Both the position numbers and the translations under genes were made by a program. A DNA stretch of 64,000 nt. Origin: Sulfuricurvum sp. IAE1 (lineage in GTDB: Bacteria; Campylobacterota; Campylobacteria; Campylobacterales; Sulfurimonadaceae). Location: assembly GCF_004347735.1 (NCBI RefSeq), contig NZ_SLTI01000060.1, positions 62,001 through 126,000 of the forward strand. The letters are read 5' to 3'. Shown here piece after piece: positions 8,522 through 17,193 of this stretch. Below the pieces are notes generated by a model. It saw only the letters and a program-made list of their open reading frames with translations. It did not search any database and had not been told where the DNA came from. Positions within the stretch are counted from its first letter, which is position 1, and each line of letters begins with the position of its first letter.

Positions 8522-8992
8522 ATGTTGGAAGTAGGAACTGCGGCTCCCGATTTTTGTTTGAGTAACCAGGATGATGTAGAGATATGTTCACGCGATCTGC
8601 GGGGTAAATGGATTGTGCTTTACTTTTATCCCAAAGATTCCACGCCCGGATGTACGACCGAAGCGTGTGAATTCAGTGCCGCGATGGACGAATACGACGA
8701 CCTCGGGGCGATCATTCTAGGGGTAAGTGCCGACAGCACCAAATCCCACCGCAATTTCATTGCCAAACAAAACCTCGGCATCACGCTGCTCAGTGATCCG
8801 ACGACGCAGATGATGCAAGATTACGGTGTGTGGGCGCTGAAAAAGAATTACGGGAAAGAATATATGGGAATCGTCCGTTCGACGTACATCATCGATCCTA
8901 AAGGGACGGTACGTGCGGTATGGACAAACGTGAAAGTGAAAGATCATGTTGCCAAAGTCAAAGAGGAACTGGCCACGCTGCAAAACGGGTGA
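8522..8992 (+). CDS. bcp: thioredoxin-dependent thiol peroxidase (BCP/PrxQ)
   Basis: A 156-residue peroxiredoxin that reduces hydrogen peroxide and organic peroxides in the cytoplasm. The signature YPKDSTPGCTTEACEF contains peroxidatic Cys44 and, five residues on, Cys49, the intramolecular resolving cysteine of the atypical two-cysteine PrxQ/BCP group. The later GVSADSTKSHRNFIAK and VRSTYIIDPKG segments complete the fold. An AAGGA ribosome site sits before the ATG, and the gene probably shares the aldehyde dehydrogenase transcript. C. jejuni also keeps bcp close to ilvE and the SPFH gene. Confidence 0.95.
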   Translation: MLEVGTAAPDFCLSNQDDVEICSRDLRGKWIVLYFYPKDSTPGCTTEACEFSAAMDEYDDLGAIILGVSADSTKSHRNFIAKQNLGITLLSDPTTQMMQDYGVWALKKNYGKEYMGIVRSTYIIDPKGTVRAVWTNVKVKDHVAKVKEELATLQNG

Positions 8993-9005
8993 TGGAAAAG
9001 TGCGG

Positions 9006-9028
9006 CCGCCGGAATCAAATCCCGGCGG
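9006..9028. terminator. bidirectional hairpin between convergent genes
   Basis: CCGCCGG (9006-9012) and CCGGCGG (9022-9028) form a 7-bp GC stem around a 9-base loop in the 53-base space between the ends of bcp and the DUF3373-type gene. A short T-rich or AT-rich tail follows on both strands, so it could end transcription in both directions. Confidence 0.6.
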
Positions 9029-9045
9029 TATATAAAAATCTTCTC

Positions 9046-10560
9046 TTAAAAACGGTAACGGAGATAGGCGCGGATGTCTTGCGCTTTGTCGACGGCACTG
9101 GTGCCGCTGGAAACGTCGCCGATCGCGGTGGGGGTTCCGCTTGAACTTCCGAAGAAACCGTTGCTTCCGGTATAGTCGTAGTCGATGTAGGTGTAACGGA
9201 GCTGGAACGAAAGGATGTCGTCGACGAGGGGTTCGGTAAAGTAGACTTCGTACGCGTCACCCCGTGCGGCGATTTTAGATCCGATCATAGTATCTTCACC
9301 GTACGTGATGGGACGCCAGTAGTTCGAACCGTGATTGAATTCGATCCCCCAGCGTCCCTCCTCGCTGATGAGAGAGGGAAACTGTGTACCGATCCAGTAG
9401 CTGTAACCGGTTTTGGCGTCGGTTGAACCGAGCATCCCCTGTTTACCCGCATCGGGGTCGGTCCGCGACATTGCACCGCTGATGAATACCGTCGTATCAT
9501 CGAGGAAGTCGCTGATTCCGTCTCCGATGCCGTTCACCATTGCAAACGCAGTGGCGGTGTGGAGCCCCCCTACCGCTTCCATCGTTGTAGAGCTGGGCGT
9601 GGTGGTGTCGATAAGGTTGACCGCGTAGGTATACTGAAAGCCGGTACTGTATTGTTTGTCGTCGTAGGGGACGACGATGATGCCGACCATGTCGTTGTTA
9701 CTCGTAAGTGCGTCTTCACCGCTGTAGGGAGCCGCGGCAAAACGGGGTTCGGCATTGCTCATTCCCCGTCCGGCGCACAGTTTGAAATACGATCCCTCAA
9801 GCCCGACGATCTCTTCGGTGCCGAATTTGGCGCTCATCCCGTCAAATTCGACATTGATCGCATGGGCCAGGGGCGAGGAAGCGTCGACATCGTCGCGCAG
9901 GTTGATCAGGTGCCCTTCGGTAGAGGGGCGCCGACCGATACTGAACGTCCAGGGGACATCGGCGCCGAAAAATTCGTCGTCAGTGTAGAGGAAATAGGCC
10001 GAGCGGACGCGGAGCTCGTCATTATAGGCCGATTCGTTGCTGACCCAGTCAAATCCTTCGAACGGCGCCGAAGAGGAGGCCATGGAGCGTTCGCCGAAAA
10101 TTTTGTTGTAGGCGAGCTGACCGGTGAAGCTGATGTTTTCGTTGGCGGCGTAACTCATGTTCAGCCATAGGCGGTTGCTGAAAAGGGCATCGTTTTTGCG
10201 GGTGGTTCCGTCGGCCATTTCATAGCGGAGATTATCGACGCTGGTGCGGAAATCGACCCCCCATTTGAGATTATCGTTATTGGTTTTTTTGTTCAGATCG
10301 TCGATCTGGTCTTGCATCTCTTCGAGCGTTTCATCGAGTTTGGACGATGAGGCGACCGTTGTTTTGGGAGCGTCGGCATCAGGGGTTGAAAGCCGCGAAG
10401 AGAGTTTGGCGTTTTCGTTTTTGAGCGCATTGAGCTCGGCTTTGAGCGCCGCCATCTCTCTTTCCATTTTTTCGAACCGCTCCAGCAAAGCGTCGTTGGC
10501 GGTCGCTCCGGTTGTCAGGAATGCCGCGGCGGCTACCGAAACCATTATCCGTTTAGTCAT
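9046..10560 (-). CDS. DUF3373-type outer membrane beta-barrel protein
   Basis: A 504-residue secreted protein with a signal peptide (MTKRIMVSVAAAAFLTTGATAN), a coiled coil of about 40 residues (LERFEKMEREMAALKAELNALK) and a long region of alternating aromatic and polar residues ending in YLRYRF, the C-terminal aromatic residue typical of outer membrane barrels. The pattern matches DUF3373 proteins of sulfur-oxidising Campylobacterota, whose cargo is not known. Two ATG codons lie in tandem; the inner one at 10560 has correct 5-base spacing from GGAG. It is a single-gene unit between the bcp terminator and the rpsB promoter region. Confidence 0.8.
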   Translation of the reverse strand: MTKRIMVSVAAAAFLTTGATANDALLERFEKMEREMAALKAELNALKNENAKLSSRLSTPDADAPKTTVASSSKLDETLEEMQDQIDDLNKKTNNDNLKWGVDFRTSVDNLRYEMADGTTRKNDALFSNRLWLNMSYAANENISFTGQLAYNKIFGERSMASSSAPFEGFDWVSNESAYNDELRVRSAYFLYTDDEFFGADVPWTFSIGRRPSTEGHLINLRDDVDASSPLAHAINVEFDGMSAKFGTEEIVGLEGSYFKLCAGRGMSNAEPRFAAAPYSGEDALTSNNDMVGIIVVPYDDKQYSTGFQYTYAVNLIDTTTPSSTTMEAVGGLHTATAFAMVNGIGDGISDFLDDTTVFISGAMSRTDPDAGKQGMLGSTDAKTGYSYWIGTQFPSLISEEGRWGIEFNHGSNYWRPITYGEDTMIGSKIAARGDAYEVYFTEPLVDDILSFQLRYTYIDYDYTGSNGFFGSSSGTPTAIGDVSSGTSAVDKAQDIRAYLRYRF

Positions 10561-10712
10561 CATTTCTCCTTATCTGAACATCCGCGCGTCAGGTAGTGTG
10601 GCGATATTAACAAAAATTATATAAAAGTAATTTGAATAAGTTGAAATTTGTGTGATAAAAACGTGACGTTGCGCACATCATTAAACACAGATTAAATTAA
10701 GCTATATTTCAG

Positions 10713-10870
10713 TATAATCCGCACGATTTTCTCTCCCGTTTCACGACGGCCTCGAGAAAAAAATCGCAAGCGCACCGCCGTTCTCGTGCAACCGATGGTT
10801 CATCGGCCCTGTCCGCGGTCGCCCAAGAAAACGAAGAACAAACTAAAATATCTCTCCTCAGGAGTCACAC
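10713..10870 (+). promoter_or_regulatory. rpsB promoter and structured 5' leader
   Basis: TATAAT at 10713-10718 predicts a transcript start near 10725 and a leader of about 146 bases before rpsB. Inside it are a GAGAA (10754-10758) that can pair with TTCTC (10781-10785) and a 6-bp hairpin CCGATG-GTT-CATCGG at 10792-10806. A strong AGGAG lies just before the ATG. The length and structure suggest possible autoregulation by ribosomal protein S2, which is inference. The remaining part of the 310-base gap (10561-10712) is AT-rich and holds no gene I can support. Confidence 0.45.
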
Positions 10871-11647
10871 ATGGTCACAATGAAAGACCTTCTCGAATGT
10901 GGTGTCCACTTCGGTCACCAAACACGTCGCTGGAACCCGAAAATGAAAAAATATATTTTCGGCGTCCGCAAAAACATTTACATCATCGACCTCCAAAAAA
11001 CATTGCGTTATTTCCGCAATGCGTATCAGCAAGTCGTTGACGCTGCGGCGGAAGGGAAAACCGTTCTGTTCGTCGGTACGAAAAAACAAGCGCGCGTAGC
11101 GATCCGCGAAGCGGCTGAAAAATGCGGCATGCCATACGTTGACAACCGCTGGTTGGGCGGAATGCTCACCAACTTCCCGACAATCCAGAAATCGATCCGT
11201 AAACTGGACATCATCGAAGAGATGCAAAGCAGCGGGCAGGTTAACCTTCTGACCAAAAAAGAAGCGCTGATGATGGAACGCCAGAAACAAAAACTGATCG
11301 CGTACCTCGGCGGTATCCGCCACATGAAAACGCTTCCCGACATGATGTTCGTTATCGATGCGGTAAAAGAACACATCGCGGTTCAGGAAGCGCGCAACCT
11401 CGGAATCAAAGTAGTTGCTCCTCTGGATACCAACTGTGATCCCGACGTCATCGACATCCCCATCCCGGGTAACGACGACGCGATCCGTTCTATACAGCTT
11501 TTCTGTAAAGAAATGGCCGAAGCGGTTCTCGAAGGTAAAGCACTGGCTAACGGCGGAAGCGATGAAGCCGTTGTCGAAGAAGAAGTAGCGGTTGAAGCTG
11601 CGGCCGAAGAAGCTGCGGCAAGCGAAGAAGTCGCAGAGGAAGCGTAA
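10871..11647 (+). CDS. rpsB: 30S ribosomal protein S2
   Basis: S2 sits on the head and body junction of the 30S subunit. The 258-residue product opens with [23 protein letters not shown] in the usual form and contains the WLGGMLTNF and KHMKTLPD-like RHMKTLPDM segments and the [16 protein letters not shown] signature. The last 35 residues are an Ala- and Glu-rich acidic tail ([17 protein letters not shown]), longer than in Escherichia coli but common in this phylum. Two bases separate its stop from the tsf start, giving the classic rpsB-tsf operon. Confidence 0.98.
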   Translation: MVTMKDLLECGVHFGHQTRRWNPKMKKYIFGVRKNIYIIDLQKTLRYFRNAYQQVVDAAAEGKTVLFVGTKKQARVAIREAAEKCGMPYVDNRWLGGMLTNFPTIQKSIRKLDIIEEMQSSGQVNLLTKKEALMMERQKQKLIAYLGGIRHMKTLPDMMFVIDAVKEHIAVQEARNLGIKVVAPLDTNCDPDVIDIPIPGNDDAIRSIQLFCKEMAEAVLEGKALANGGSDEAVVEEEVAVEAAAEEAAASEEVAEEA

Positions 11648-11649
11648 TC

Positions 11650-12717
11650 ATGGCAGAAATTACAGCAGCAATGGTAAAAGCGCTTCGGGAAGCAACCGAT
11701 GCGCCCATGATGGATTGTAAAAAGGCTCTGACCGAATCCGAAGGAGACATGGAGAAAGCCAAAGAGTGGCTCCGTGACCGCGGTATGGCTCAAACGGCCA
11801 AAAAAGCGGACCGTGTTGCGGCAGAAGGCCTTCTGGGGCTGAAAGTCGCCGATACGTTTGCTTCGGCATCGCTCGTCGAGATCAACTCCGAAACCGACTT
11901 CGTCGCGAAAAACGACGGTTTTATCGCCCTTGTCGGCAATACTGCGGCACACATTTTTACGACCGGCGTCAGCACTCTTGAAGAGCTGAACGAGTCGTCA
12001 TACGAAACCGGGACTTTTTCGGAGTATTTCACCGCTCAGGTCGCCCGTATCGGTGAAAAAATCGTTACCCGCCGTTTCGTAACGCTCAATGCCGGCGAAA
12101 ACGGCGCGGTGAACGGCTACGTCCACTCAAACGGCCGCGTAGGCGTTCTCGTAGCGGCCAAATGCGACAGCCAGAAAACGGCCGAGCTTATGGCTCCGAT
12201 GCTCAAAAACATCGCGATGCACGCTGCGGCGATGAAACCTTCGGTCCTTTCGTACAAAGATTTCGACGCGTCATTCGTCGAAGCCGAAACAATCGGCCGT
12301 ATCGAAGCGATCAAAACCGAGAACGAAGAGCTCGCGCGTTTGAAAAAACCGCTGAAAAACGTTCCCCAGTATATCTCTATGTCACAACTCACTCCCGAAG
12401 TGATGGCGGCTGCGGAAGAGGCGATCAAAGCCGAACTCGCCGCAGAAGGAAAACCGGAGAAAATCTGGGCCAACATCATCCCGGGTAAACTTGCCCGTTT
12501 CGTTGACGACAACACGACGCTGGACAAAGAGCTGGCGCTTCTTGACCAGAAATACGTCATGGACGACTCTTTGACGGTAGCCGAAGCGGTTGCCAAAGAA
12601 GCCGCGAAACACGGCGGTACTGCCGAGATCGTCGAATTCATCAAGTATGAAGTCGGTGAAGGTATCGAAAAACAAGTCACCGACTTCGCTGCCGAAGTCG
12701 CTGCACAAATGGGATAA
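11650..12717 (+). CDS. tsf: translation elongation factor Ts
   Basis: EF-Ts recycles EF-Tu by exchanging GDP for GTP. The 355-residue protein begins with the UBA-like domain [27 protein letters not shown], then the core motif [15 protein letters not shown] that contacts EF-Tu. It is about 70 residues longer than E. coli EF-Ts because of an added C-terminal region, a known feature of Campylobacterota EF-Ts. An AGAGGAA inside the end of rpsB serves as ribosome site. A GC hairpin with a T run follows the gene. Confidence 0.98.
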   Translation: MAEITAAMVKALREATDAPMMDCKKALTESEGDMEKAKEWLRDRGMAQTAKKADRVAAEGLLGLKVADTFASASLVEINSETDFVAKNDGFIALVGNTAAHIFTTGVSTLEELNESSYETGTFSEYFTAQVARIGEKIVTRRFVTLNAGENGAVNGYVHSNGRVGVLVAAKCDSQKTAELMAPMLKNIAMHAAAMKPSVLSYKDFDASFVEAETIGRIEAIKTENEELARLKKPLKNVPQYISMSQLTPEVMAAAEEAIKAELAAEGKPEKIWANIIPGKLARFVDDNTTLDKELALLDQKYVMDDSLTVAEAVAKEAAKHGGTAEIVEFIKYEVGEGIEKQVTDFAAEVAAQMG

Positions 12718-12737
12718 GCCTCCGGGCGCATCCTCTG

Positions 12738-12766
12738 CCCGCTTCGGCGGGACCCCTTCCTTTTTC
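12738..12766 (+). terminator. rho-independent terminator of rpsB-tsf
   Basis: CCCGC (12738-12742), TTCG tetraloop and GCGGG (12747-12751) are followed by a pyrimidine-rich tail ending in TTTTT CTT at about 12761-12768. It lies between tsf and the next promoter, so the downstream gene needs its own start of transcription. Confidence 0.7.
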
Positions 12767-12782
12767 TTAATCTAATTTCTCC

Positions 12783-12794
12783 TATAATTGCTCC
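12783..12794 (+). promoter_or_regulatory. promoter for a leaderless transcript (lolD-like gene)
   Basis: TATAAT at 12783-12788 is followed by six bases and then the ATG at 12795. A transcript starting at the normal distance would begin on the A of the start codon. The upstream sequence is T-rich with no Shine-Dalgarno sequence, in line with a leaderless mRNA. Confidence 0.65.
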
Positions 12795-13436
12795 ATGACA
12801 CTTATAAACGCCACATCCTTATCGCATGCATTTGAGTATCCGCTGTTTGAGGATATATCGCTTGGTCTGCAAAGCGGCGAATCGATTGCGATCGTCGGGG
12901 TGAGCGGCAGCGGAAAATCGACGTTGATGCATGTCCTTTCGACGATGCTGCGTCCCAACGGCGGCAGAGTGGAACTGTTCGGGCGGGATATTTACGCACT
13001 CAATGATGCGGAATTGGTTCGCCTCCGGCGTCACGAACTGGGGCTTATTTATCAGAGCCACTATCTTTTTAAAGGGTTTAGTGCGTACGAGAACCTTGAA
13101 GTCGCGGCCCTTTTGGCAAACGAGACGATCGACCCGCAACTGCTCGAGCGGCTTGGAATCGAGCGCGTCATTACCCAAAAAGTAACCGAACTCTCCGGCG
13201 GGCAGCAGCAGCGGGTATCGATCGCCAGGGTCCTCTCCAAAAAACCGCGCCTCATTTTCGCGGACGAGCCGACGGGCAATCTCGATCATGCCACGGCCGA
13301 AGAGGTGATGGGGATATTCGAGGAGTATCTTCAAAAGCGTGATGCGGGGATGGTCTTGGTGACCCACGATGAAGCGTTGGCCCGTCGCTGCACCCGTGTA
13401 TACCGGATGCAAAACGGGACGCTAGACGCGGTGTAG
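12795..13436 (+). CDS. LolD-like ABC transporter ATP-binding protein
   Basis: A 213-residue ATPase subunit. It has a Walker A (GVSGSGKST, about residues 35-43), a Q-loop (LIYQSH), the signature [13 protein letters not shown], a Walker B with catalytic glutamate (LIFADEPTG) and the H-loop histidine (LVTHDEA). These and the length fit the LolD/MacB/FtsE branch; LolD works with LolC/E to release lipoproteins from the inner membrane. No permease gene is adjacent, and the gene lies between tsf and fliR as in C. jejuni, so assignment to lipoprotein release is by family only. It appears to start a new, leaderless transcript. Confidence 0.85.
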   Translation: MTLINATSLSHAFEYPLFEDISLGLQSGESIAIVGVSGSGKSTLMHVLSTMLRPNGGRVELFGRDIYALNDAELVRLRRHELGLIYQSHYLFKGFSAYENLEVAALLANETIDPQLLERLGIERVITQKVTELSGGQQQRVSIARVLSKKPRLIFADEPTGNLDHATAEEVMGIFEEYLQKRDAGMVLVTHDEALARRCTRVYRMQNGTLDAV

Positions 13437-13438
13437 CG

Positions 13439-14203
13439 ATGGAATGGGCGCAGCTGTTCAGCGAAGGGAGGACGATAGCGTTTTTGCTGTTGTTTACCCG
13501 TTTTACCGCTCTATTCATGGCGGTTCCCATTTTTTCCCACATGAATATCCCCATCAGCGTCAAAGCGGCAATGGCCTTTTTTTTCACCGTCTTTTTTTTC
13601 GGTGCCGTCCCTCCTCTAAACATCCCGACAGACGCGTTGAGCCTTACCGTCGCCATTCTGGGTGAGATGCTCTTTGGGCTGGTGGTCGGGACGATACTGC
13701 AGCTGGCGTACCACGTTGTCACGTTCGCCGGCGGGCAGATATCGTTTATGATGGGATTTTCGCTTGCCTCGGCGATCGACCCGCAATCAGGGGTGTCGAT
13801 GCCGATCGTCAGCCAGTTTTTGGCTCTGCTCGCATTGATGATACTACTCGTTTTCGACCTGCACCACTGGATTTTGCTCTACGCGTCGGCGTCGATATCG
13901 CAGGTCCCCCTGGGGGGATTTATGATTACTCCTTCGCTGTTCCAGTACATCATGCATGCCACGCTCAATATGTTCGTCGTGGGCTTTATGATCGCGTTTC
14001 CGATCACGGCCCTCTCCATTCTCGCCGATATCATTTTCGGTATGCTGATGAAGACGATGCCGCAGTTCAACCTGCTGGTGATCGGGATGCCGATCAAGAT
14101 CGCGGTGTCGTTCGTCGTACTGATGGCGACCCTTGCCGCAACGCTGGCCATCGTGACGTCGCAGACCCAAAGCGCCTATAATTTCCTGGAAAAGCTATTC
14201 TAG
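13439..14203 (+). CDS. fliR: flagellar export apparatus protein FliR
   Basis: FliR is part of the FliPQR core that forms the export gate of the flagellar type III secretion system in the cytoplasmic membrane. The 254-residue product has about six to seven hydrophobic helices and the conserved features LLLFTRFTALFMAVPIFSH, a GGQISFMMGFSLASAIDPQSG segment, and a polar loop before the last helices (MKTMPQFNLLVIGMPIK). It starts 2 bases after the ABC gene, pointing to a common transcript. The 3' end overlaps the end of a convergent gene by 9 bases. Confidence 0.95.
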   Translation: MEWAQLFSEGRTIAFLLLFTRFTALFMAVPIFSHMNIPISVKAAMAFFFTVFFFGAVPPLNIPTDALSLTVAILGEMLFGLVVGTILQLAYHVVTFAGGQISFMMGFSLASAIDPQSGVSMPIVSQFLALLALMILLVFDLHHWILLYASASISQVPLGGFMITPSLFQYIMHATLNMFVVGFMIAFPITALSILADIIFGMLMKTMPQFNLLVIGMPIKIAVSFVVLMATLAATLAIVTSQTQSAYNFLEKLF

Positions 14204-14677
14204 ATAGGGACGAGAACGCCGCAGCAGGGGGAGAAGCGCTTTACGTGCCGAGGCGGCGCTCGCGGGCTCTTCGCTGCATCGCACGAGTACGGCTTCGCTT
14301 TCTGTGGCTTCCGATACGAGCGGGACCGGAAAAGTACAGATGCCGCGTTCCCCGATAAGCAGGACGCTCCCCTCCATCGGCCGTGCGCGGTAAAGGAAAA
14401 GATCGATTCCGCGGTATTGGATCAGGCTGAGAGGATCGCCTTGCGGGTCAGAAAGGATAAGCGTGACGCATGATCCCTTGCGGGCCGCCTTTGAGAGCAG
14501 TTTTTTAAACTCTGGATGGTGTAGTTTTGGTGTGGCCACAAGCAGGGAATCGTCCGATTTCCGGAGCGATTCGGAGAGAAAAGCGAACATGCGGCTCTGA
14601 TCGTCGGGGAGGAGGAAGAACGTTTCGTTTCCCAAAAGCATCGTAAACGGTAAAAGAAATCCCAGAAGTTTTATCAT
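14195..14677 (-). CDS. secreted PLD-nuclease-like protein without HKD motif
   Basis: A 160-residue protein with a short hydrophobic N-terminal signal or anchor (MIKLLGFLLPFTMLLGNETF). The central part (SLLVATPKLHHPEFKKLLSKAARKGSCVTLIL) resembles the first half of a phospholipase D-type nuclease domain such as Helicobacter NucT, but where the catalytic HxKxxxxD should follow I see ARPMEGSVLLIGERG, with no His or Lys. It sits between fliR and the ChePep-like gene, the place where H. pylori has nucT next to its poly-E protein (recalled). Either an inactive remnant or an unrelated fold; no ribosome site is evident. Tentative. Confidence 0.55.
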   Translation of the reverse strand: MIKLLGFLLPFTMLLGNETFFLLPDDQSRMFAFLSESLRKSDDSLLVATPKLHHPEFKKLLSKAARKGSCVTLILSDPQGDPLSLIQYRGIDLFLYRARPMEGSVLLIGERGICTFPVPLVSEATESEAVLVRCSEEPASAASARKALLPLLRRSRPYLE

Positions 14678-14693
14678 TTAATTTTTTTTTAGT

Positions 14694-14699
14694 TACAAT
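14694..14699 (+). promoter_or_regulatory. -10 element before ChePep-like gene
   Basis: TACAAT in an AT-rich stretch, 55 bases before the ATG of the acidic protein gene; divergent from the PLD-like gene. This suggests that the acidic protein, gmk, tatA and argS can be transcribed separately from fliR. Confidence 0.45.
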
Positions 14700-14754
14700 C
14701 ATACCATTTAGCTTTTGGCAGAACAAGAGCAAGTGAAAAGGGGCCGTAGAGATT

Positions 14755-16230
14755 ATGACTATTTTGCTTTTTAACGACAACCCGGTAGTCCAGAAACTGG
14801 TGTCTCTGAGCGCGCAGAAAACGAAAGACGATCTGAGTGTCGCCGCATCCCTTGACGAAGTGTCCGGAAGCGAATACGATTTGCTCATTATCGACGACGC
14901 GTTGTACAGCGAAGAGGTATTCGGGGCGCTCAAAGAGCGTATCACCTGCAAAAGCGCCCTTTTTATGGCGACACGCGGCAATATCGTACCGGCCGGATTC
15001 GACAACGTCATCAACAAACCCTTCCTGCCGACCGACCTGGTCGAGACGTTGATCCAGATCGACAAAAGCATTGCCCCCGCAGCAGCAAAAACCGCTCCTG
15101 CCGCTGCTGTGCAAGAGGATCCGTATGCGATCGACCTTCAAGAAACGCTGGCTGAAGTCGATCATGACGCCGAAGGATTTCTGGATCACGATCTTGATGC
15201 GGCCGGCGATGACTTTAGCCTTGACGACCTGGAAGGTTTCGGCGACGACGAAACACCTAAGACGGCCGTACTTGATAGCGAAGAAGTTCAGGAAGTCCAG
15301 GGGCTGCTCGAAGCCGCCGAAAGCGATGCGCTGATCGAAGAGGACGAAATTACGGTCAAAGGGATTGATGATTTCGGTGTGCCTGAAAAACCCGAGATGG
15401 AAGACGAAGCGTTCGATTTCGAGGGGCTCGTAGGAAGTGAAAATACCGATGCCTCCGCGGAGGACGAATTTGATTTCGAAGGGTTGATCGGCGTCGAAGG
15501 CGACGAAACGGCGGCCGAAACCGAGCCGGACTTGTCTGCGGCGGAAGCATTGAGCGCTCCGGAGTCGCCGGAAGAGGAACTGATGTTCGGCGAGATTCCG
15601 GATGAGACGGCCGGTGAAGAGATTCCGGAAAACGCCCTTCCCGAGCTGGAGGAGGACGAACCGTTTGATTTTGGCGAAGACTTTGCCGACGCGGGGCTCT
15701 TGTCTGAAGAACCCGAGGATGAGGCCGCGCTTCCCGACCTGCCTGAAAGCGGCGATGCGCTCATCGACGATGAGGCTTTCGGGGAACTCGAATTCCAGAT
15801 CCAAGAAGCGGTCGATGAACTCGAACCTGAAGATCTCGATATGGAACTCGATGCGGGGGTTCTCGAAGAGTTCGATTTAGGCGACGGCGGAGAAGGGAGC
15901 GGGGGATTCGATGAATTCGATACCCTTGACGAACGGGAACTGAAGCTGGCGATCGGCGAAGAGGTGGAAGAAGAACCTGAAATCCGGGTGGGGGGAAGCG
16001 AGTTTGCATCTTTGGGAGCCGAAGCGCTGGCCGAGGCATCGGGGCACGCTCAGGCTGAAACGATGGCCCCGAAAGAATCTTTCGCCGCGGAGATGGATGA
16101 GGAAGGGACCCATGCCGAAGGGGTGGAAGCACTGCAGGCGCTTCTTAAAGCCCTCTCCAACGAAGAGGTTGCCAAATCGCTAAAAGGGCTTAACATCAGC
16201 ATTAATATCAATTTCGGGAACGACAAGTGA
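14755..16230 (+). CDS. ChePep-like polar chemotaxis regulator, highly acidic
   Basis: A 491-residue protein in three parts. Residues 1-105 look like a response-regulator receiver domain (MTILLFNDNPVVQKLV, acidic Asp47/Asp48 in LLIIDD, and Lys88 in NKPF). Residues about 115-440 are extremely rich in Glu and Asp with repeated FDFEGL- and EPEDLD-like units. The last 40 residues (LQALLKALSNEEVAKSLKGLNISININF) form a compact conserved-looking tail. This architecture and its place next to gmk match ChePep of H. pylori (the poly-E-rich protein) and Cj1178c of C. jejuni, which sit at the flagellated pole and control swimming reversals through the chemotaxis system. The 3' end overlaps gmk by 4 bases (GTGA). 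Confidence 0.82.
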   Translation: MTILLFNDNPVVQKLVSLSAQKTKDDLSVAASLDEVSGSEYDLLIIDDALYSEEVFGALKERITCKSALFMATRGNIVPAGFDNVINKPFLPTDLVETLIQIDKSIAPAAAKTAPAAAVQEDPYAIDLQETLAEVDHDAEGFLDHDLDAAGDDFSLDDLEGFGDDETPKTAVLDSEEVQEVQGLLEAAESDALIEEDEITVKGIDDFGVPEKPEMEDEAFDFEGLVGSENTDASAEDEFDFEGLIGVEGDETAAETEPDLSAAEALSAPESPEEELMFGEIPDETAGEEIPENALPELEEDEPFDFGEDFADAGLLSEEPEDEAALPDLPESGDALIDDEAFGELEFQIQEAVDELEPEDLDMELDAGVLEEFDLGDGGEGSGGFDEFDTLDERELKLAIGEEVEEEPEIRVGGSEFASLGAEALAEASGHAQAETMAPKESFAAEMDEEGTHAEGVEALQALLKALSNEEVAKSLKGLNISININFGNDK

Positions 16231-16850
16231 ATCTTGAAAGCGGAGCGATACTCGTCCTCTCCGGCCCAAGCGGTGCGGGGAAAAGTTCTCTGATAGCCAA
16301 AATTATCGATCATATCGGACCCACCTATTTTTCGATCTCGACGACGACGCGGCCCATGCGGGAGGGGGAGATCGACGGCGTCCACTACCATTTTGTGGGC
16401 GAAGAGGAGTTCAAGCGCGACGTCGAGCAGGAGATGTTCCTCGAATACGCGGTGGTTCACGGCAATTACTACGGCACCTCCCTCGGACCGGTGATACAGG
16501 CATTGAAAGAAGGGAAGCTGGTCATTTTCGACATTGACGTACAGGGACATGATGCGGTGCAAAACCGTCTGGCCGACATTACGACGTCGGTCTTTATCAC
16601 GACTCCGACCCTCGAGGAACTCAAACGGCGTCTTTACGGCCGTTCTACCGACAGCGATGAGATCATCGCCAAGCGGATCGAGATGGCCAAGCGTGAGGTG
16701 CAGCGGATCAGCGAATACGATTTCCTGGTCGTCAACGACGATCTCGATACCGCCGCCGAAGTGCTCGTTTCAATCGCCAAGGCCGCGCGGATGAAGATCC
16801 CTACGCTGCGCATCAACGAGTTTGTCCAGAAATGGGAAGCGCAAGGCTAA
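16227..16850 (+). CDS. gmk: guanylate kinase
   Basis: Gmk phosphorylates GMP to GDP with ATP. The 207-residue protein has the P-loop LSGPSGAGKSSL at about residues 10-21, the GMP-binding segments STTTRPMREGEIDGVHYHFV and FLEYAVVHGNYYGT, and the DIDVQGHDAV Walker B. The GTG start at 16227 overlaps the stop of the ChePep-like gene in a GTGA, so the two should be translationally coupled. The length is normal for the family. Confidence 0.97.
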   Translation: MNLESGAILVLSGPSGAGKSSLIAKIIDHIGPTYFSISTTTRPMREGEIDGVHYHFVGEEEFKRDVEQEMFLEYAVVHGNYYGTSLGPVIQALKEGKLVIFDIDVQGHDAVQNRLADITTSVFITTPTLEELKRRLYGRSTDSDEIIAKRIEMAKREVQRISEYDFLVVNDDLDTAAEVLVSIAKAARMKIPTLRINEFVQKWEAQG

Positions 16851-16944
16851 AAGAGCGTATAAGTTCGCGTAATCTTATAAGGACGGTTACAGCAATGAGC
16901 CGTTATACTACAGCGCTAAATTTTTGAGAGAAGGAATTCTGCGT

Positions 16945-17190
16945 ATGAGTATGCCAAGCGGAACCGAATTATTACTGATTTTCGGGATTGTCATTTTGTT
17001 GTTCGGTGCGAAAAAAATCCCCGATCTGGCCAAAGGAATCGGACAGGGTATCCGTAATTTCAAAAAAGAGATGAAAGAAGAAGAACCTGCCGCCCCTACC
17101 GCTTCCGCGACTCCCGAAGCGCCCAAGCAAGTTGAAACTTCTACCACCGCCAGCGTAGAAGCTCCCAAAGACCAAACGAAACAAGCGTAA
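16945..17190 (+). CDS. tatA: Sec-independent translocase protein TatA
   Basis: An 81-residue protein with one N-terminal transmembrane helix ([14 protein letters not shown]), the hinge [24 protein letters not shown] amphipathic helix and a polar, Glu/Pro/Ala/Thr-rich tail, the layout of TatA, which forms the pore for folded proteins carrying twin-arginine signals. The ATG at 16945 has AAGGAA 8 bases upstream; a TTG seven codons earlier is open but less likely. Placed between gmk and argS as in C. jejuni and H. pylori. tatB/tatC are not in this window. Confidence 0.95.
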   Translation: MSMPSGTELLLIFGIVILLFGAKKIPDLAKGIGQGIRNFKKEMKEEEPAAPTASATPEAPKQVETSTTASVEAPKDQTKQA

Positions 17191-17193
17191 GCC

